Assembly: GCA_016901395.1 (NCBI GenBank)
Contig: JAEAMQ010000072.1
Coordinates: 1 to 40,397 of the forward strand
From: Prevotella sp.
GTDB lineage: Bacteria; Bacteroidota; Bacteroidia; Bacteroidales; Bacteroidaceae
Length of the DNA: 40,397 bases
Reading direction: 5' to 3'
This document shows positions 8,788 through 18,993 of this stretch, piece by piece. Below the pieces are notes generated by a model that searched no databases, was not told where the DNA came from, and saw only the letters and a list, made by a program, of their open reading frames with translations. A program made the position numbers and the translations under genes. Position 1 is the first letter of the stretch, and every line of letters begins with the position of its first letter.

Positions 8788-8851
8788 GGGACTACCCCGA
8801 CAATATTAAAAAATCTTTTCAGAGATGAGAGTCGAGTATGTCGGCAGTCCC
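8788..8851 (-). promoter_or_regulatory. Structured RNA element in the rpsN-rpsH gap
   Basis: In the transcript, GGGACUGCCGACA (8851-8839) pairs with UGUCGGGGUAGUCCC (8802-8788). This gives two 6-bp helices split by a 1x3 internal loop, closed by a 36-nt loop. It lies 24 nt before the rpsH ATG in a cluster where gaps are otherwise short, so a cis-regulatory role is plausible. No U tract follows directly, so it is not an obvious terminator. Confidence 0.5.
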
Positions 8852-8887
8852 ACGTGCCAACAAACTCAATTCCACACCGAGAATGCT

Positions 8888-9190
8888 TTACCAGCTTGCT
8901 TTCTTCACTCCAGGAATAAGACCCTGAGAGGCCATCTCACGGAACTGGATACGAGAGATACCGAACTGACGGATATATCCCTTTGGACGTCCGGTAATCT
9001 TGCAGCGGTTATGCAGACGAATAGGGTTAGCATTCTTGGGAATAGCCTGAAGCTTACGAGCAGCCTCGTATGCTTCTGCAGGATCTTCTGCCGTAGCGAT
9101 AACCTTCTTCAGAGCTGCGCGCTTCTCAGCGTAACGAGCAACGAGTTTTGCACGTTTTACCTCGCGAGCTTTCATTGATTCTTTTGCCAT
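8888..9190 (-). CDS. rpsN: 30S ribosomal protein S14 (zinc-free form)
   Basis: S14 is a 30S head protein. The 100-residue form starts [17 protein letters not shown]. It contains [20 protein letters not shown] with a single Cys, so it is the long zinc-independent type rather than the 61-residue four-Cys type. The end [13 protein letters not shown] is standard. It lies 5 nt after rplE, and the 123-nt gap to rpsH follows. Confidence 0.97.
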   Translation of the reverse strand: MAKESMKAREVKRAKLVARYAEKRAALKKVIATAEDPAEAYEAARKLQAIPKNANPIRLHNRCKITGRPKGYIRQFGISRIQFREMASQGLIPGVKKASW

Positions 9191-9195
9191 ATCTC

Positions 9196-9750
9196 TTAAT
9201 CGTTTTTAGCGTTCTTGAATGGAAGGCCGAAAGCTTTCAGAAGAGCATAACCCTCCTCATCGGTCTTAGCTGTTGTTACGAAAGTGATGTTCATACCCTG
9301 GATGCGGTCAATCTGGTCGATGTTAATCTCAGGGAAGATGATCTGCTCGGTGATACCGAGGGTATAGTTACCACGACCATCGAACTTGCTGTTCACGCCT
9401 TTGAAGTCACGAATACGGGGCAGGGCAACACGAACCAACTTCTCCAGGAACTCGTACATGCGCTCACGACGCAGAGTAACCATCACGCCGATAGGCATCT
9501 TCTTACGAAGTTTGAAGTTGGCGATGTCCTTTCTGGAATAAGTGGCTACAGCCTTCTGACCGGTGATGGCAGAAATCTCATTGATGGCAACATCAACGAT
9601 CTTCTTGTCCTGTGTAGCGTCACCGAGACCCTGATTGATGATAATCTTCTTCAAGACAGGAGTCTGCATTGCTGAAGAATAGTTGAACTGCTTCTGCAAA
9701 GCAGGAGCAATCTCTTCCTTATACTGTTTCTTTAACTGTGCTGTATCCAT
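9196..9750 (-). CDS. rplE: 50S ribosomal protein L5
   Basis: L5 binds 5S rRNA and contacts P-site tRNA in the central protuberance. Motifs include [17 protein letters not shown], the [18 protein letters not shown] segment and [20 protein letters not shown]. Length 184. Its ATG overlaps the rplX stop codon by one base, suggesting translational coupling. Confidence 0.98.
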   Translation of the reverse strand: MDTAQLKKQYKEEIAPALQKQFNYSSAMQTPVLKKIIINQGLGDATQDKKIVDVAINEISAITGQKAVATYSRKDIANFKLRKKMPIGVMVTLRRERMYEFLEKLVRVALPRIRDFKGVNSKFDGRGNYTLGITEQIIFPEINIDQIDRIQGMNITFVTTAKTDEEGYALLKAFGLPFKNAKND

Positions 9751-10067
9751 TATTTAATCTCCTCCCCTGACTTTTTAGCGATACGTGTAACCTTCTTGCC
9801 CTCACGCTTGATAGCGATGCGGGTAGCCTTGCCACTCTTCGGATCGATAAGACTCAAATTTGAGATGTGAATAGGAGCCTCCTGCTTCACGATGCCTCCC
9901 TGAGGATTCTTGGCTGAAGGCTTTGTGCTCTTAGAAACCATGTTGACACCTTCAACAATGGCGCGATAGTCATCAACAATCACCTTGAGCACCTTTCCGC
10001 TTTTGCCCTTGTCAGCACCGGCAAGTACAATAACGGTATCGTCTTTCTTAATATGTAACTTATTCAT
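9750..10067 (-). CDS. rplX: 50S ribosomal protein L24
   Basis: L24 is an assembly initiator at the 5' end of 23S rRNA. The KOW motif is visible as [20 protein letters not shown] near the N-terminus, followed by [20 protein letters not shown]. Length 105. It lies 19 nt after rplN and overlaps rplE by one base. Confidence 0.98.
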   Translation of the reverse strand: MNKLHIKKDDTVIVLAGADKGKSGKVLKVIVDDYRAIVEGVNMVSKSTKPSAKNPQGGIVKQEAPIHISNLSLIDPKSGKATRIAIKREGKKVTRIAKKSGEEIK

Positions 10068-10086
10068 TACTCTAAATGTTTTTTAA

Positions 10087-10452
10087 TTAAAGAACCTCAG
10101 GTGCCAAAGAAACGACTTTCATGTTGACAGCACGCAGCTCACGAGCTACGGGGCCAAAGATACGGCTTCCGCGAAGTTCACCGGCGTTGTTGAGCAACAC
10201 ACAGGCGTTGTCATCGAAACGGATGTAAGAACCATCCTGACGACGGATTTCCTTCTTGGTACGTACAACCAAAGCCTTAGATACTGCACCCTTCTTCAAA
10301 TCACTTGACGGAATAACGTTCTTGACTGAAACCACAATCACGTCACCGACACTTGCATAACGACGGCCGGTACCACCAAGTACTCGGATGCACATTGCCT
10401 CACGTGCGCCGCTGTTATCACATACTGTAAGTTTAGATAATGCCTGTATCAT
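10087..10452 (-). CDS. rplN: 50S ribosomal protein L14
   Basis: L14 forms an intersubunit bridge. The start [20 protein letters not shown], the block [13 protein letters not shown] and the C-terminal [11 protein letters not shown] are diagnostic. Length 121 is normal. It lies 2 nt after rpsQ. Confidence 0.98.
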   Translation of the reverse strand: MIQALSKLTVCDNSGAREAMCIRVLGGTGRRYASVGDVIVVSVKNVIPSSDLKKGAVSKALVVRTKKEIRRQDGSYIRFDDNACVLLNNAGELRGSRIFGPVARELRAVNMKVVSLAPEVL

Positions 10453-10454
10453 AA

Positions 10455-10721
10455 TTACTTAGCTTTTTCTACGATTTGTACTAATCTCCATCTCTTCGTA
10501 CGAGACAGAGGGCGAGTCTCCATGATCTGCACAGTATCACCTACGTGAGCCTCATTTTTCTCGTCATGAGCATGGTATTTCTTTGTCTTCTGGACAAACT
10601 TACCATAAATAGGGTGCATCTCCTTGAACTTAGCTGCAATAACGATGGTTTTGTCCATCTTGTCGCTGATAACGACACCCTGTCTTACTTTTCTTAAATT
10701 TCTTGTTTCCATCTGGGCCAT
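10455..10721 (-). CDS. rpsQ: 30S ribosomal protein S17
   Basis: S17 is an OB-fold primary binder of 16S rRNA. The sequence has [16 protein letters not shown], then [19 protein letters not shown] and [20 protein letters not shown], the full family pattern. Length 88. It sits 2 nt from each neighbour, rpmC and rplN. Confidence 0.98.
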   Translation of the reverse strand: MAQMETRNLRKVRQGVVISDKMDKTIVIAAKFKEMHPIYGKFVQKTKKYHAHDEKNEAHVGDTVQIMETRPLSRTKRWRLVQIVEKAK

Positions 10722-10723
10722 TA

Positions 10724-10918
10724 TTACTTAACAAGTTCTCTCTGACGAAGTTCGGTCTTCATACGTGCGACATCACGACGAACAGCTTTAATCTGCATCG
10801 GATTCTCAAGCGGAGTAACCTGATGGTTGAGCTTCATATTGTTCAGAGCTTCCTCTGTTTGCTCCAGCTTCTCGCGCAAGTCCTTGTCGGCGAGTTGTTT
10901 TAATTCATTAATCTTCAT
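10724..10918 (-). CDS. rpmC: 50S ribosomal protein L29
   Basis: L29 is a small helical-hairpin protein at the peptide tunnel exit. The 64-residue sequence begins [20 protein letters not shown] and contains [20 protein letters not shown] and [15 protein letters not shown], typical of L29. Gaps of 2 nt on both sides show tight packing with rplP and rpsQ. Confidence 0.97.
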   Translation of the reverse strand: MKINELKQLADKDLREKLEQTEEALNNMKLNHQVTPLENPMQIKAVRRDVARMKTELRQRELVK

Positions 10919-10920
10919 AA

Positions 10921-11349
10921 TTAAGCGTTTTTATCGTAATCACGTCTTACAACAAACTTTGTTTTTACAGGCAGTTTCTGAGCGGCGAGACGGAGAGCCT
11001 CCTTTGCCACGTCAAAACTTACACCTTCTACTTCAAAGAGGATGCGACCCGGGGTAACCGGTGCAACCCATCCTGCGGGATCACCTTTTCCTTTACCCAT
11101 TCGGACATCTGCAGGCTTGCGAGTGATTGGCTTATCCGGGAAGATACGGATCCATACCTGACCTTCACGGTTCATATAACGATTGACAGCAACACGAGCT
11201 GCTTCAATCTGTCGGCTGTCGAGCCATTTAGCTTCAAGGGTCTTGATGCCAAAGGAACCGAAAGCCAGCTGTGTACCTCTGTGGGCGTTGCCTTTATTGC
11301 CACGTCCATCTTGCGGTCTTCTATATTTTACTCTTTTTGGCTGTAACAT
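10921..11349 (-). CDS. rplP: 50S ribosomal protein L16
   Basis: L16 organises the A-site and peptidyl-transferase region. The start [19 protein letters not shown], the [20 protein letters not shown] segment and [20 protein letters not shown] are diagnostic. The [20 protein letters not shown] block is also present. Length 142. It lies 14 nt after rpsC. Confidence 0.98.
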   Translation of the reverse strand: MLQPKRVKYRRPQDGRGNKGNAHRGTQLAFGSFGIKTLEAKWLDSRQIEAARVAVNRYMNREGQVWIRIFPDKPITRKPADVRMGKGKGDPAGWVAPVTPGRILFEVEGVSFDVAKEALRLAAQKLPVKTKFVVRRDYDKNA

Positions 11350-11363
11350 AGTAGCTTCTTCTT

Positions 11364-12089
11364 TTATCGGTTATTACTTCTTCTACGACCACCGCGGTTC
11401 TGACGACCACTGTTACGATTGCCACTCTGCTTCTCCTGAGAGAAGTTAGGAGCCAGGTCACGCTTTCCGTAAACCTCGCCACGGCAAATCCAAACCTTGA
11501 TACCGAGCAAACCCACCTTAGTGAGAGCCTCAGTCTGGCAATAGTCGATGTCTGCACGGAATGTATGCAGAGGAGTACGTCCCTCCTTGTACATTTCCTT
11601 ACGGGCCATCTCGGCTCCGTTCAGACGACCGGTAATCTGAATCTTAATACCTTCGGCACCAGCACGCATGGTATTCTGAACAGCCATCTTAATGGCACGA
11701 CGATAAGCCATCATGTGCTCAATCTGACTGGCAATGTTCTTACCGACAATAGCGGCATCGAGTTCAGGCTTCTTCACCTCAAAGATATTGATCTGGATAT
11801 CTTTGTTGTAAAGCTTCTTCAACTCTTCCTTCAGTTTGTCTACGTCTTGACCACCTTTACCAATGACGATACCCGGACGGGCAGTGCAAATAGTGATGGT
11901 AACCAGTTTCAAAGTACGCTCGATGACAATACGAGAAACGCTGGCCTTCTCCAGACGCTTGTTCAGATACTTACGGATTTTCTGGTCCTCAACGAGGTTG
12001 TCACCGAAGCTCTTGCCACCAAACCAATTTGAATCCCAACCACGGATAATACCCAGTCGGTTGCTTATTGGATTAACTTTCTGTCCCAT
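11364..12089 (-). CDS. rpsC: 30S ribosomal protein S3
   Basis: S3 lines the mRNA entry site and has helicase activity with S4 and S5. The start [20 protein letters not shown] is typical, the KH domain shows [20 protein letters not shown], and the C-domain has [18 protein letters not shown]. Residues after about 215 form a tail rich in Arg, Asn and Gly ([14 protein letters not shown]), probably disordered. Length 241. It follows rplV by 8 nt. Confidence 0.98.
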   Translation of the reverse strand: MGQKVNPISNRLGIIRGWDSNWFGGKSFGDNLVEDQKIRKYLNKRLEKASVSRIVIERTLKLVTITICTARPGIVIGKGGQDVDKLKEELKKLYNKDIQINIFEVKKPELDAAIVGKNIASQIEHMMAYRRAIKMAVQNTMRAGAEGIKIQITGRLNGAEMARKEMYKEGRTPLHTFRADIDYCQTEALTKVGLLGIKVWICRGEVYGKRDLAPNFSQEKQSGNRNSGRQNRGGRRRSNNR

Positions 12090-12097
12090 TCTATTAA

Positions 12098-12502
12098 TTA
12101 TTTTTCGTCGTTAGTTTTGGCATCAACAAACAATGTCACGTGGTTAGAACGCTTACGAATTCTGTAACCACGGCCCTGAGGTGCCGGTCTCATACGTTTC
12201 ATGGTGACGCCTTCATCTACGAAGACCTTGCTTACAAAGAGTTCACCATCCTCTGCCTTGCGCTCGTTCTTGGTTTCCCAGTTAGCGATGGCTGAGCGCA
12301 GCAGCTTCTCTACATCAGCAGCAGCCTGCTTCTTAGAGAACTTCAGTACTCCGAGTGCGCGGTTAACCTCCAAGCCACGAATCATGTCTACAACGTAGCG
12401 CATCTTACGTGGTGAAGAGGGAACGCCGTTGAGCTTGGCGAAGTACAGATTCTTGCGGGCTTCTTTCAACTTTTCAGCCGCGATATGTTTTCTTGCTCCC
12501 AT
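12098..12502 (-). CDS. rplV: 50S ribosomal protein L22
   Basis: L22 extends a beta-hairpin into the exit tunnel, where macrolide sensitivity is set. [20 protein letters not shown] and the hairpin region [20 protein letters not shown] with [13 protein letters not shown] are clear. The [11 protein letters not shown] loop looks unaltered. Length 134. It follows rpsS by 35 nt. Confidence 0.98.
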   Translation of the reverse strand: MGARKHIAAEKLKEARKNLYFAKLNGVPSSPRKMRYVVDMIRGLEVNRALGVLKFSKKQAAADVEKLLRSAIANWETKNERKAEDGELFVSKVFVDEGVTMKRMRPAPQGRGYRIRKRSNHVTLFVDAKTNDEK

Positions 12503-12537
12503 TATTAATTTTACTTGTTTAAAATGGTTTGTCCCTT

Positions 12538-12807
12538 TTACTTCTTGTTGTTACCGGAGTGACCACCGAAACGACGTGTCGGAGAGAACTCGCCAAGCTT
12601 GTGGCCTACCATGTTCTCAGTAATGTAAACAGGGATAAATTTATTTCCGTTATGAACTGCAACAGTGTGACCCACGAAGTCGGGGGAAATCATTGATGCT
12701 CTGGCCCAGGTCTTCACGACACTCTTCTTTCCACTCTCGTTCATAGCGAGAATTTTCTTCTCGAGTGATACGTTGATATATGGACCTTTTTTAAGTGAAC
12801 GACTCAT
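12538..12807 (-). CDS. rpsS: 30S ribosomal protein S19
   Basis: S19 is a 30S head protein that pairs with S13. The start [19 protein letters not shown], the [20 protein letters not shown] block and [20 protein letters not shown] are diagnostic. Length 89. It lies 21 nt after rplB. Confidence 0.98.
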   Translation of the reverse strand: MSRSLKKGPYINVSLEKKILAMNESGKKSVVKTWARASMISPDFVGHTVAVHNGNKFIPVYITENMVGHKLGEFSPTRRFGGHSGNNKK

Positions 12808-12828
12808 AATTTGCTCTGATTAACTTAA

Positions 12829-13656
12829 TTACTTCTTGTTAGCTTTTTCAATGATATACTTGTTTGAAAGCTTCTTGGGTGCACGAGTCTTGAGACCCTT
12901 TGCATACAAGCCCTTGCGTGAACGTGGGTGTCCACCAGACTGACGTCCTTCACCACCACCCATGGGGTGATCAACAGGGTTCATAACAACACCACGGTTG
13001 TGAGGGCGACGACCCAACCAACGAGAACGGCCAGCCTTACCTGAACGCTCCAGACCGTGGTCAGAGTTACCTACACTACCTACAGTAGCCTTACAAGTAG
13101 AGAGAATCAGACGAGTCTCACCTGAAGGAAGCTTGATCACGCAGTAAGCGCCATCACGCGAAGTTAACTGAGCAAAGTTACCAGCCGAACGAACGAGCAG
13201 AGCACCCTGACCCGGACGCAACTCAATGTTGTGAATCACGGTACCAACAGGGATGTTGGCCAGCGGAAGGGCATTACCAACCTCGGGAGCTGCCTCAGCA
13301 CCCGACATCAGTGTTGCGCCTACCTTCAGTCCGTTAGGAGCAATAATGTAACGTTTCTCACCATCTGCATAGTACAACAAGGCAATACGAGCCGAACGGT
13401 TAGGATCGTACTCGATTGTCTTTACTACAGCAGGAACACCATCTTTCTCTCGCTTGAAGTCGATGAAACGATACTTCTTCTTATGACCGCCGCCGATGTA
13501 GCGAACGGTCATCTTACCAGTGTTGTTTCGACCACCGGTAGAACGCTTACCGTAAACGAGAGACTTCTCTGGCACGGATGCAGTAATCTCCTCGAACGTG
13601 CCAATAACTTTGTGTCTTTGTCCCGGAGTAACCGGGCTGAATTTACGTACTGCCAT
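12829..13656 (-). CDS. rplB: 50S ribosomal protein L2
   Basis: L2 is required for subunit joining and supports the peptidyl-transferase centre. [20 protein letters not shown] and the signature [14 protein letters not shown], with its conserved His, are present. Length 275. It follows rplW by 3 nt and precedes rpsS by 21 nt, the conserved S10-operon order. Confidence 0.98.
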   Translation of the reverse strand: MAVRKFSPVTPGQRHKVIGTFEEITASVPEKSLVYGKRSTGGRNNTGKMTVRYIGGGHKKKYRFIDFKREKDGVPAVVKTIEYDPNRSARIALLYYADGEKRYIIAPNGLKVGATLMSGAEAAPEVGNALPLANIPVGTVIHNIELRPGQGALLVRSAGNFAQLTSRDGAYCVIKLPSGETRLILSTCKATVGSVGNSDHGLERSGKAGRSRWLGRRPHNRGVVMNPVDHPMGGGEGRQSGGHPRSRKGLYAKGLKTRAPKKLSNKYIIEKANKK

Positions 13657-13659
13657 TTT

Positions 13660-13956
13660 TTAATCTATATTGCTGTAAAAATCAATTGTCTCACCATCTT
13701 TCAAGGTGACGATAGCCTTCTTGAACGCGGGCTTCTGGCCTTTCACAAGACCAGCCTTGGTATAGCGGCTGGAACGCTTGCCAGCATATCTTGCCGTGTT
13801 CACATCTACTACTGTAACATGATACAGACCCTCGACCTCTTTCTTAATCTGGAGCTTGTTAGCCTCTGGGCGTACAACAAAGCCGTAACGGTTCTGCTGC
13901 TTGTCTGTAATCTTGGTCATCTTCTCAGTGACCAGGGGTTTGATGATAAATGCCAT
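13660..13956 (-). CDS. rplW: 50S ribosomal protein L23
   Basis: L23 sits at the tunnel exit and is the dock for trigger factor and SRP. The start MAFIIKPLVTEKMTKITDKQ and the middle RYGFVVRPEANKLQIKKEVE fit the family. A basic loop (RYAGKRSSRYTKAGLVKGQK) follows. Length 98. It follows rplD by 19 nt. Confidence 0.97.
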   Translation of the reverse strand: MAFIIKPLVTEKMTKITDKQQNRYGFVVRPEANKLQIKKEVEGLYHVTVVDVNTARYAGKRSSRYTKAGLVKGQKPAFKKAIVTLKDGETIDFYSNID

Positions 13957-13975
13957 AATTCTAATTCTCCTCTAA

Positions 13976-14605
13976 TTACTTATTTAAGATGCTGTCGATG
14001 GTCTTCAACGAACTTTCGGCTACGACAAGCACATCTGCATTCAAAACTTTGTAAGAATTGATTGCATTTGCTGTCATAACCTCAGCCTTCTGAATGTTAC
14101 GAGCGGACAAATATACGTTTTTATTTACTTCTGGCAAAACAACAAGTGTCTTCTTACCCTCGACTTTAAGATTTTTAGCAATATTTACGAAATCTTTAGT
14201 CTTCGGAGCATCCATTGTGAAGTCTTCGACCACAATAATGGCATTCTCCTGTGCCTTGTAAGACAGGGCAGACTTACGGGCAAGAACCTTTACTTTCTTG
14301 TTCAGCTTAAATCCATAATCACGAGGTTTCGGACCGAACACGCGACCACCACCTACGAGTACAGGTGAGTTGATGTCACCGCGACGTGCACCGCCACCAC
14401 CTTTCTGGCGACCCAGCTTACGAGTAGAACCTCTGTGCTCACTTCTTTCACGAGACTTGGCGGTACCCTGACGCTGATCTGCAAGATACTGCTTTACATC
14501 CAGATAGAGAACGTGATCGTTAGGCTCAATTCCAAAGATAGCATCATTCAGAGTTACCTTTCTTCCGGTCTCCTGACCGTTGATATTCAAAACGCTAACT
14601 TCCAT
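13976..14605 (-). CDS. rplD: 50S ribosomal protein L4
   Basis: L4 forms the tunnel constriction with L22. The extended-loop segment shows [20 protein letters not shown] followed by [20 protein letters not shown]. Length 209. Its ATG overlaps the rplC stop codon by one base, indicating coupled translation. In E. coli L4 represses the S10 operon; the fusA-rpsJ hairpin is the nearest candidate target here, which is inference only. Confidence 0.98.
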   Translation of the reverse strand: MEVSVLNINGQETGRKVTLNDAIFGIEPNDHVLYLDVKQYLADQRQGTAKSRERSEHRGSTRKLGRQKGGGGARRGDINSPVLVGGGRVFGPKPRDYGFKLNKKVKVLARKSALSYKAQENAIIVVEDFTMDAPKTKDFVNIAKNLKVEGKKTLVVLPEVNKNVYLSARNIQKAEVMTANAINSYKVLNADVLVVAESSLKTIDSILNK

Positions 14606-15219
14606 TACTTCTCAATTAAAACAGTTGAACCATTGCAACCGGCGAAAGAACCCTTTACGATGAGCAGGTTCTGCTCCGGAATTACCTTTAATACCTTGAG
14701 GTTCTGAGTTGTCACTCTGTCACCTCCCATCTGGCCACCCATGCGCATGCCTTTGAAGACCTTTGCAGGATAAGAACAGGCACCGATGGAACCCGGCTTG
14801 CGGGCGCGGTCATCCTGACCGTGTGTAGCCTGACCTACACCACCGAAACCGTGGCGTTTTACAACTCCCTGGAATCCTTTACCCTTGGATGTTCCGACCA
14901 CGTCAACGAATTCGGCATCGGCAAACAGCTCAACTGTGATGGTGTCGCCGAGGTTGTAATCCTCGTTAAACTTGAACTCGGCCAAGTGCTTCTTTGGTGT
15001 TGTACCGGCTTTCTTGAAGATTCCAGCCATAGGCTTGTTGGTTCTCTTCTCCTTAGCCTCGCCATAACCTAACTGTACGGCTTTGTAACCGTCTTTCTCA
15101 ACGGTCTTTACCTGGGTAACAACACAAGGACCAGCTTCGATAACAGTGCACGGTACATTCTTACCGTCGGCACTGAAAACGGATGTCATTCCGATTTTTC
15201 TTCCAATTAATCCTGGCAT
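14605..15219 (-). CDS. rplC: 50S ribosomal protein L3
   Basis: L3 reaches from the surface to the peptidyl-transferase centre. The start [20 protein letters not shown], the block [17 protein letters not shown] and the [20 protein letters not shown] tip are typical. Length 204. An 81-nt AT-rich gap separates it from rpsJ. Confidence 0.98.
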   Translation of the reverse strand: MPGLIGRKIGMTSVFSADGKNVPCTVIEAGPCVVTQVKTVEKDGYKAVQLGYGEAKEKRTNKPMAGIFKKAGTTPKKHLAEFKFNEDYNLGDTITVELFADAEFVDVVGTSKGKGFQGVVKRHGFGGVGQATHGQDDRARKPGSIGACSYPAKVFKGMRMGGQMGGDRVTTQNLKVLKVIPEQNLLIVKGSFAGCNGSTVLIEK

Positions 15220-15300
15220 TTCAATAAATGTTTATTATAAATATAAAATTCTTTTGCTAAATAATGGTAATTGTAATTTGTAATTCCAAATTCGTCATTA

Positions 15301-15606
15301 CTATACCTTAATCTCAACCTCTACACCTGAAGGCAACTCGAGTTTCATCAGAGAGTCAACAGTCTTACCTGTTGCACTGTAGATGTCGATGAGACGCTTG
15401 TAGTCTGAGAGCTGGAACTGCTCGCGGGCCTTCTTGTTCACGAATGTTGAACGGTTCACGGTGTAAATGCGCTTGTGTGTAGGCAATGGAATAGGACCGC
15501 TAACAATAGCTCCTGTGGCCTTCACAGCCTTTACAATCTGCTCTGCTGACTTGTCAACCAACTGGTGGTCGTAGCTCTTCAGCTTGATACGAATTTTCTG
15601 ACTCAT
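15301..15606 (-). CDS. rpsJ: 30S ribosomal protein S10 (NusE)
   Basis: S10 is a 30S head protein and, as NusE, joins transcription antitermination complexes with NusB and Nus[21 protein letters not shown] and [20 protein letters not shown] are diagnostic. Length 101. It opens the S10 section after a 93-nt gap that contains a strong hairpin. Confidence 0.98.
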   Translation of the reverse strand: MSQKIRIKLKSYDHQLVDKSAEQIVKAVKATGAIVSGPIPLPTHKRIYTVNRSTFVNKKAREQFQLSDYKRLIDIYSATGKTVDSLMKLELPSGVEVEIKV

Positions 15607-15641
15607 GTTTTTACTTTAATTTATTCGTTTATAGTATAAAA

Positions 15642-15692
15642 GTTGGAAGGTATGCTGCTTAAGAGTCGTTCGCTAAGCAGCACCTTTCCAAC
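15642..15692 (-). promoter_or_regulatory. Hairpin in the fusA-rpsJ gap (attenuator candidate)
   Basis: The transcript can fold arm 15692-15674 (GUUGGAAAGGUGCUGCUUA) on arm 15661-15642 (UAAGCAGCAUACCUUCCAAC), about 18 bp with one small bulge, around a 12-nt loop. It is followed on the minus strand by TTTTAT. It begins 8 nt after the fusA stop and separates the str and S10 sections, so partial termination or a leader structure for rpsJ is plausible. Confidence 0.6.
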
Positions 15693-15699
15693 ATCTTTT

Positions 15700-17805
15700 T
15701 TACTTCTTCAATTCCTCCAGCACCTGATCAGCCAGCGACTGAGACAGCGGTGCATGGTGATCATACTCCATAGAACTTGTAGCACGACCAGAAGTGATGG
15801 TACGCAGAGCGGTTACATAACCGAACATCTCTGACAGCGGAACCATAGCCTTCACGATGCGTGCACCGCTACGAGCCTCGTCCATGCCCTGTACCATACC
15901 ACGACGCTTGTTCAAGTCGCCGATCACGTCACCCATGTTCTCCTCCGGAGTAACAACCTCTACCTTCATGATAGGCTCCATGAGAACGGGGCCTGCCTTC
16001 TGGCAAACGTTCTTGAAGGCTGCGTGGGCAGCAAGCTCAAACGAAATTTGGTCAGAGTCTACCGGGTGGAAGCTACCGTCTACGAGGGTAACCTTCATGT
16101 CAGTCATCGGGAATCCACCGAGCACACCAGCCTTGAGGCAATCCTTGAATCCCTTCTCTACAGCAGGGATGAACTCCTTAGGCACGTTACCGCCCTTCAC
16201 CTCGTTGACAAACTGCAGATCGCCTTCCTTGTAGTCCTCATCCTTCGGACCAATGTTAACGATGATGTCGGCAAACTTACCACGACCACCACTCTGCTTC
16301 TTGTAAACCTCACGCCAGTTCTCTACAGTCTTGGTGATAGCCTCCTTGTAGTTCACCTGCGGCTTACCCTGGTTACACTCTACCTTGAATTCACGCTTCA
16401 GACGGTCGATGATGATGTCGAGGTGGAGCTCACCCATACCCGAGATAATGGTCTGGCCACTCTGCTCATCGGTATGAACGGTGAAGGTCGGGTCTTCCTC
16501 AGCGAGTTTGGCAAGACCATTGTCCAACTTGGCAACGTCTGCCTGGCTCTTTGGCTCTACAGCGATAGAAATCACAGTATCGGGGAAGCTCATAGACTCC
16601 AGCACGATGGGGCTATTCTCGTCACAGAGAGTATCACCGGTGCGGATATCCTTGAAGCCTACACCTGCGCCGATATCACCGGCATCGATGCTCTCCATAG
16701 GGATTTCCTGATGAGAGTTCATCTGGAACAGACGGCTGATGCGCTCACGCTTGCCCGAACGGGGATTGTACACGTAAGAACCGGCAACAACCTTACCAGA
16801 ATATACACGGAAATATACCAGTCGGCCCATGAACGGGTCGGTAGCAATCTTGAATGCGAGAGCAGAGGTAGGTTCGTTCTCATCCGGCTTACGGTCTTCC
16901 TCAACCTCAGTGTCGGGGTTGGTACCCACGATGGCAGGTGTGTCAACGGGAGAGGGAAGGAAAGCGCAGATATAGTCGAGCAACGGCTGCACACCCTTGT
17001 TCTTATAAGAAGAACCGAGCAGCACAGGGCAGCACTCCATAGAAACACAACCCTTGCGGATAGCAAGAATCAGCTCCATCTCTGTGATGGTCTCAGGAGC
17101 CTCAAGATACTTCTCCATCAACTCATCGTCGAAGTTGGCAGCAGCTTCGAGAAGTTTCTCGCGCCACTCATCAGCCTCTTCAGCGAGGTTGGCAGGGATT
17201 TCCTCTACGTCATATTCAGCACCCATCGTCTCATCGTGCCACATGATAGCCTTCATCTTGATGAGGTCTACCACACCCTTGAAGTTCTCCTCGGCACCGA
17301 TAGGAATCTGGATAGCCACAGGATTGGCACCCAGCACATCCTTCATCTGCTGTACAGTCTCGAAGAAGTCAGCACCAGAGCGGTCCATCTTGTTCACATA
17401 TCCTACGCGGGGTACATTATATTTGTCAGCCTGACGCCATACGGTCTCACTCTGAGGCTGAACACCGTCAGCGGCAGAATAAGTAGCCACAGCACCGTCG
17501 AGCACACGCAGAGAGCGCTCTACCTCGGCAGTGAAGTCAACGTGTCCCGGAGTATCGATCAAGTTGATCTTGAACGACTTGCCGTTCCAGTTCCAGTTAC
17601 AGGTGGTTGCAGCAGAAGTAATTGTAATACCACGCTCCTGCTCCTGAGCCATCCAGTCCATTGTGGCCGCACCATCATGTACCTCACCAATCTTATGAGT
17701 CTTACCTGTATAGAACAGGATACGCTCAGATGTCGTAGTCTTACCGGCATCAATGTGAGCCATAATACCGATGTTGCGAGTCAGCTGTAAATCGCGATTT
17801 GCCAT
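15700..17805 (-). CDS. fusA: Translation elongation factor G
   Basis: EF-G is the GTPase that drives translocation and, with RRF, ribosome recycling. The G domain shows AHIDAGKTT (residues 16-24), DTPGH (84-88) and [11 protein letters not shown]. Domain II to domain V follow over a normal 701 residues; the domain IV/V region contains [23 protein letters not shown] sequence and [20 protein letters not shown]. It lies 28 nt after rpsG. tuf is not adjacent, unlike the E. coli str operon. Confidence 0.98.
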   Translation of the reverse strand: MANRDLQLTRNIGIMAHIDAGKTTTSERILFYTGKTHKIGEVHDGAATMDWMAQEQERGITITSAATTCNWNWNGKSFKINLIDTPGHVDFTAEVERSLRVLDGAVATYSAADGVQPQSETVWRQADKYNVPRVGYVNKMDRSGADFFETVQQMKDVLGANPVAIQIPIGAEENFKGVVDLIKMKAIMWHDETMGAEYDVEEIPANLAEEADEWREKLLEAAANFDDELMEKYLEAPETITEMELILAIRKGCVSMECCPVLLGSSYKNKGVQPLLDYICAFLPSPVDTPAIVGTNPDTEVEEDRKPDENEPTSALAFKIATDPFMGRLVYFRVYSGKVVAGSYVYNPRSGKRERISRLFQMNSHQEIPMESIDAGDIGAGVGFKDIRTGDTLCDENSPIVLESMSFPDTVISIAVEPKSQADVAKLDNGLAKLAEEDPTFTVHTDEQSGQTIISGMGELHLDIIIDRLKREFKVECNQGKPQVNYKEAITKTVENWREVYKKQSGGRGKFADIIVNIGPKDEDYKEGDLQFVNEVKGGNVPKEFIPAVEKGFKDCLKAGVLGGFPMTDMKVTLVDGSFHPVDSDQISFELAAHAAFKNVCQKAGPVLMEPIMKVEVVTPEENMGDVIGDLNKRRGMVQGMDEARSGARIVKAMVPLSEMFGYVTALRTITSGRATSSMEYDHHAPLSQSLADQVLEELKK

Positions 17806-17833
17806 TGTGTTATTATCCTTTAATGTGTCTTAA

Positions 17834-18310
17834 TTAGAATCTGAAGTGAGCGAAAGCACGGTTAGCCTCAGCCATACGGTGCATATCCTCCTTACGCTTG
17901 AACGCGCCACCCTGATTGTTGTAAGCATCCATGATTTCTGCAGCCAGCTTGTCAGCCATGCTCTTGCCACCACGCTTGCGGGCGAAGGCAATCATATTCT
18001 TCATAGACACACTCTCCTTGCGGTCTGCACGGATTTCAGTAGGTACCTGGAATGTGGCACCACCGATACGACGGCTCTTCACCTCCACCAGCGGAGTGAT
18101 GTTGTCGAGGGCCTGCTTCCAAATCTCAAGGGGAGACTTCTCCTCTTTCTCAGACTTAGACTTCACAATGTCAAGTGCCTTGTAGAAAATTTCGTATGAG
18201 GTATTTTTCTTACCATCATACATCAAGTGGTTCACGAACTTAGAGACCTTCTGGTCACCGAAAACCGGATCCGGCAGGATCACGCGCTTCTTTGGTTTTG
18301 CTTTTCTCAT
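17834..18310 (-). CDS. rpsG: 30S ribosomal protein S7
   Basis: S7 nucleates assembly of the 16S 3' domain and contacts the E site. The start [20 protein letters not shown], the segment [20 protein letters not shown], and the tail [20 protein letters not shown] with AHFRF are typical. Length 158. The 183-nt gap before it holds the hairpin at 18440-18479. In E. coli S7 represses its own operon by binding the same rpsL-rpsG gap. Confidence 0.98.
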   Translation of the reverse strand: MRKAKPKKRVILPDPVFGDQKVSKFVNHLMYDGKKNTSYEIFYKALDIVKSKSEKEEKSPLEIWKQALDNITPLVEVKSRRIGGATFQVPTEIRADRKESVSMKNMIAFARKRGGKSMADKLAAEIMDAYNNQGGAFKRKEDMHRMAEANRAFAHFRF

Positions 18311-18439
18311 TTTGTAATAAAATAAATTCTGCTTGGGGCTGTCATCTGATGTTCTTCAACGCTCACACCTGAGCATTTACTCAACCTGTTTTAACTTCTC
18401 CAGCAAAACTAAAAATAAATGGATTGTCTTGAAAGCTTC

Positions 18440-18479
18440 GAGCCCTTGGCCACAAGCACTTGCTTGCGGCCCTCGGCTC
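18440..18479 (-). promoter_or_regulatory. Long hairpin in the rpsL-rpsG gap (possible S7 site)
   Basis: The transcript from 18479 to 18440 starts GAGCC and ends GGCUC (5 bp), has a GAG/AAG internal loop, and continues with GGCCGCAAGCA pairing to UGCUUGUGGCC (11 bp) around a minimal loop. It begins 14 nt after the rpsL stop and leaves 129 nt before rpsG. Its position matches the S7 autoregulatory region known in E. coli; no sequence homology is claimed. Confidence 0.6.
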
Positions 18480-18493
18480 TAAGCATTGATTTC

Positions 18494-18874
18494 TTACTTC
18501 TTAGCCTTTGGACGCTTTGCACCATACTTGGAACGACGCTGCGTACGGTTGGCCACACCAGCGGTATCAAGTGTACCGCGAACGATGTGATAGCGCACAC
18601 CAGGGAGGTCCTTCACACGACCGCCACGTACCAAAACGATAGAGTGCTCCTGAAGGTTGTGGCCCTCTCCCGGAATATAGGAGTTCACTTCCTTCTGGTT
18701 GGTCAAACGAACACGGGCAACCTTACGCATTGCCGAATTAGGCTTCTTAGGCGTTGTGGTGTAGACACGAACACAAACACCACGACGCTGAGGACATCCG
18801 TCCAAAGCGGGTGACTTGCTCTGTTCTGCAAGAACGCTTCTGCCTTTACGTACTAACTGTTGAATAGTAGGCAT
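18494..18874 (-). CDS. rpsL: 30S ribosomal protein S12
   Basis: S12 is the decoding-centre protein that sets accuracy and streptomycin response. The start [20 protein letters not shown] and [20 protein letters not shown] are diagnostic. Both conserved Lys positions linked to streptomycin resistance (in TPKKPNSA and [12 protein letters not shown]) carry the wild-type residue. Length 126. It is the first gene of the supercluster, about 105 nt after the predicted start site. Confidence 0.98.
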   Translation of the reverse strand: MPTIQQLVRKGRSVLAEQSKSPALDGCPQRRGVCVRVYTTTPKKPNSAMRKVARVRLTNQKEVNSYIPGEGHNLQEHSIVLVRGGRVKDLPGVRYHIVRGTLDTAGVANRTQRRSKYGAKRPKAKK

Positions 18875-18985
18875 AATTTAACTTTTTTAATTTATATATT
18901 TATTTTGTTTATAATCAATGCTTTACGAGTCAATGCATACCATATCCATTAAAAGGTACGCATACAATACACCCGTTTCGGGGTG

Positions 18986-18993
18986 CAAAGGTA
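18986..18993 (-). promoter_or_regulatory. Main promoter (-7 element) of the ribosomal supercluster
   Basis: The minus strand reads TACCTTTG, matching TAnnTTTG. Transcription would start near 18979 and leave a leader of about 105 nt before rpsL. The leader begins with a small GC-rich hairpin (ACCCCGAAACGGGT, 18984-18971). No convincing -33 TTTG is seen at the usual spacing. Confidence 0.7.

Noticed and set aside
15220..15300. AT-rich gap between rplC and rpsJ as a promoter region
   Set aside because: No TAnnTTTG on the minus strand; only a small AATTTG/CAAATT inverted repeat is present.
16024..17790. 588-codon open frame on the plus strand opposite fusA
   Set aside because: It is the antisense shadow of a highly biased gene; it has no domain, promoter or start context, and fusA is certain.
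18494..18874. Streptomycin-resistance change in S12
   Set aside because: Both conserved Lys positions carry the sensitive wild-type residue.
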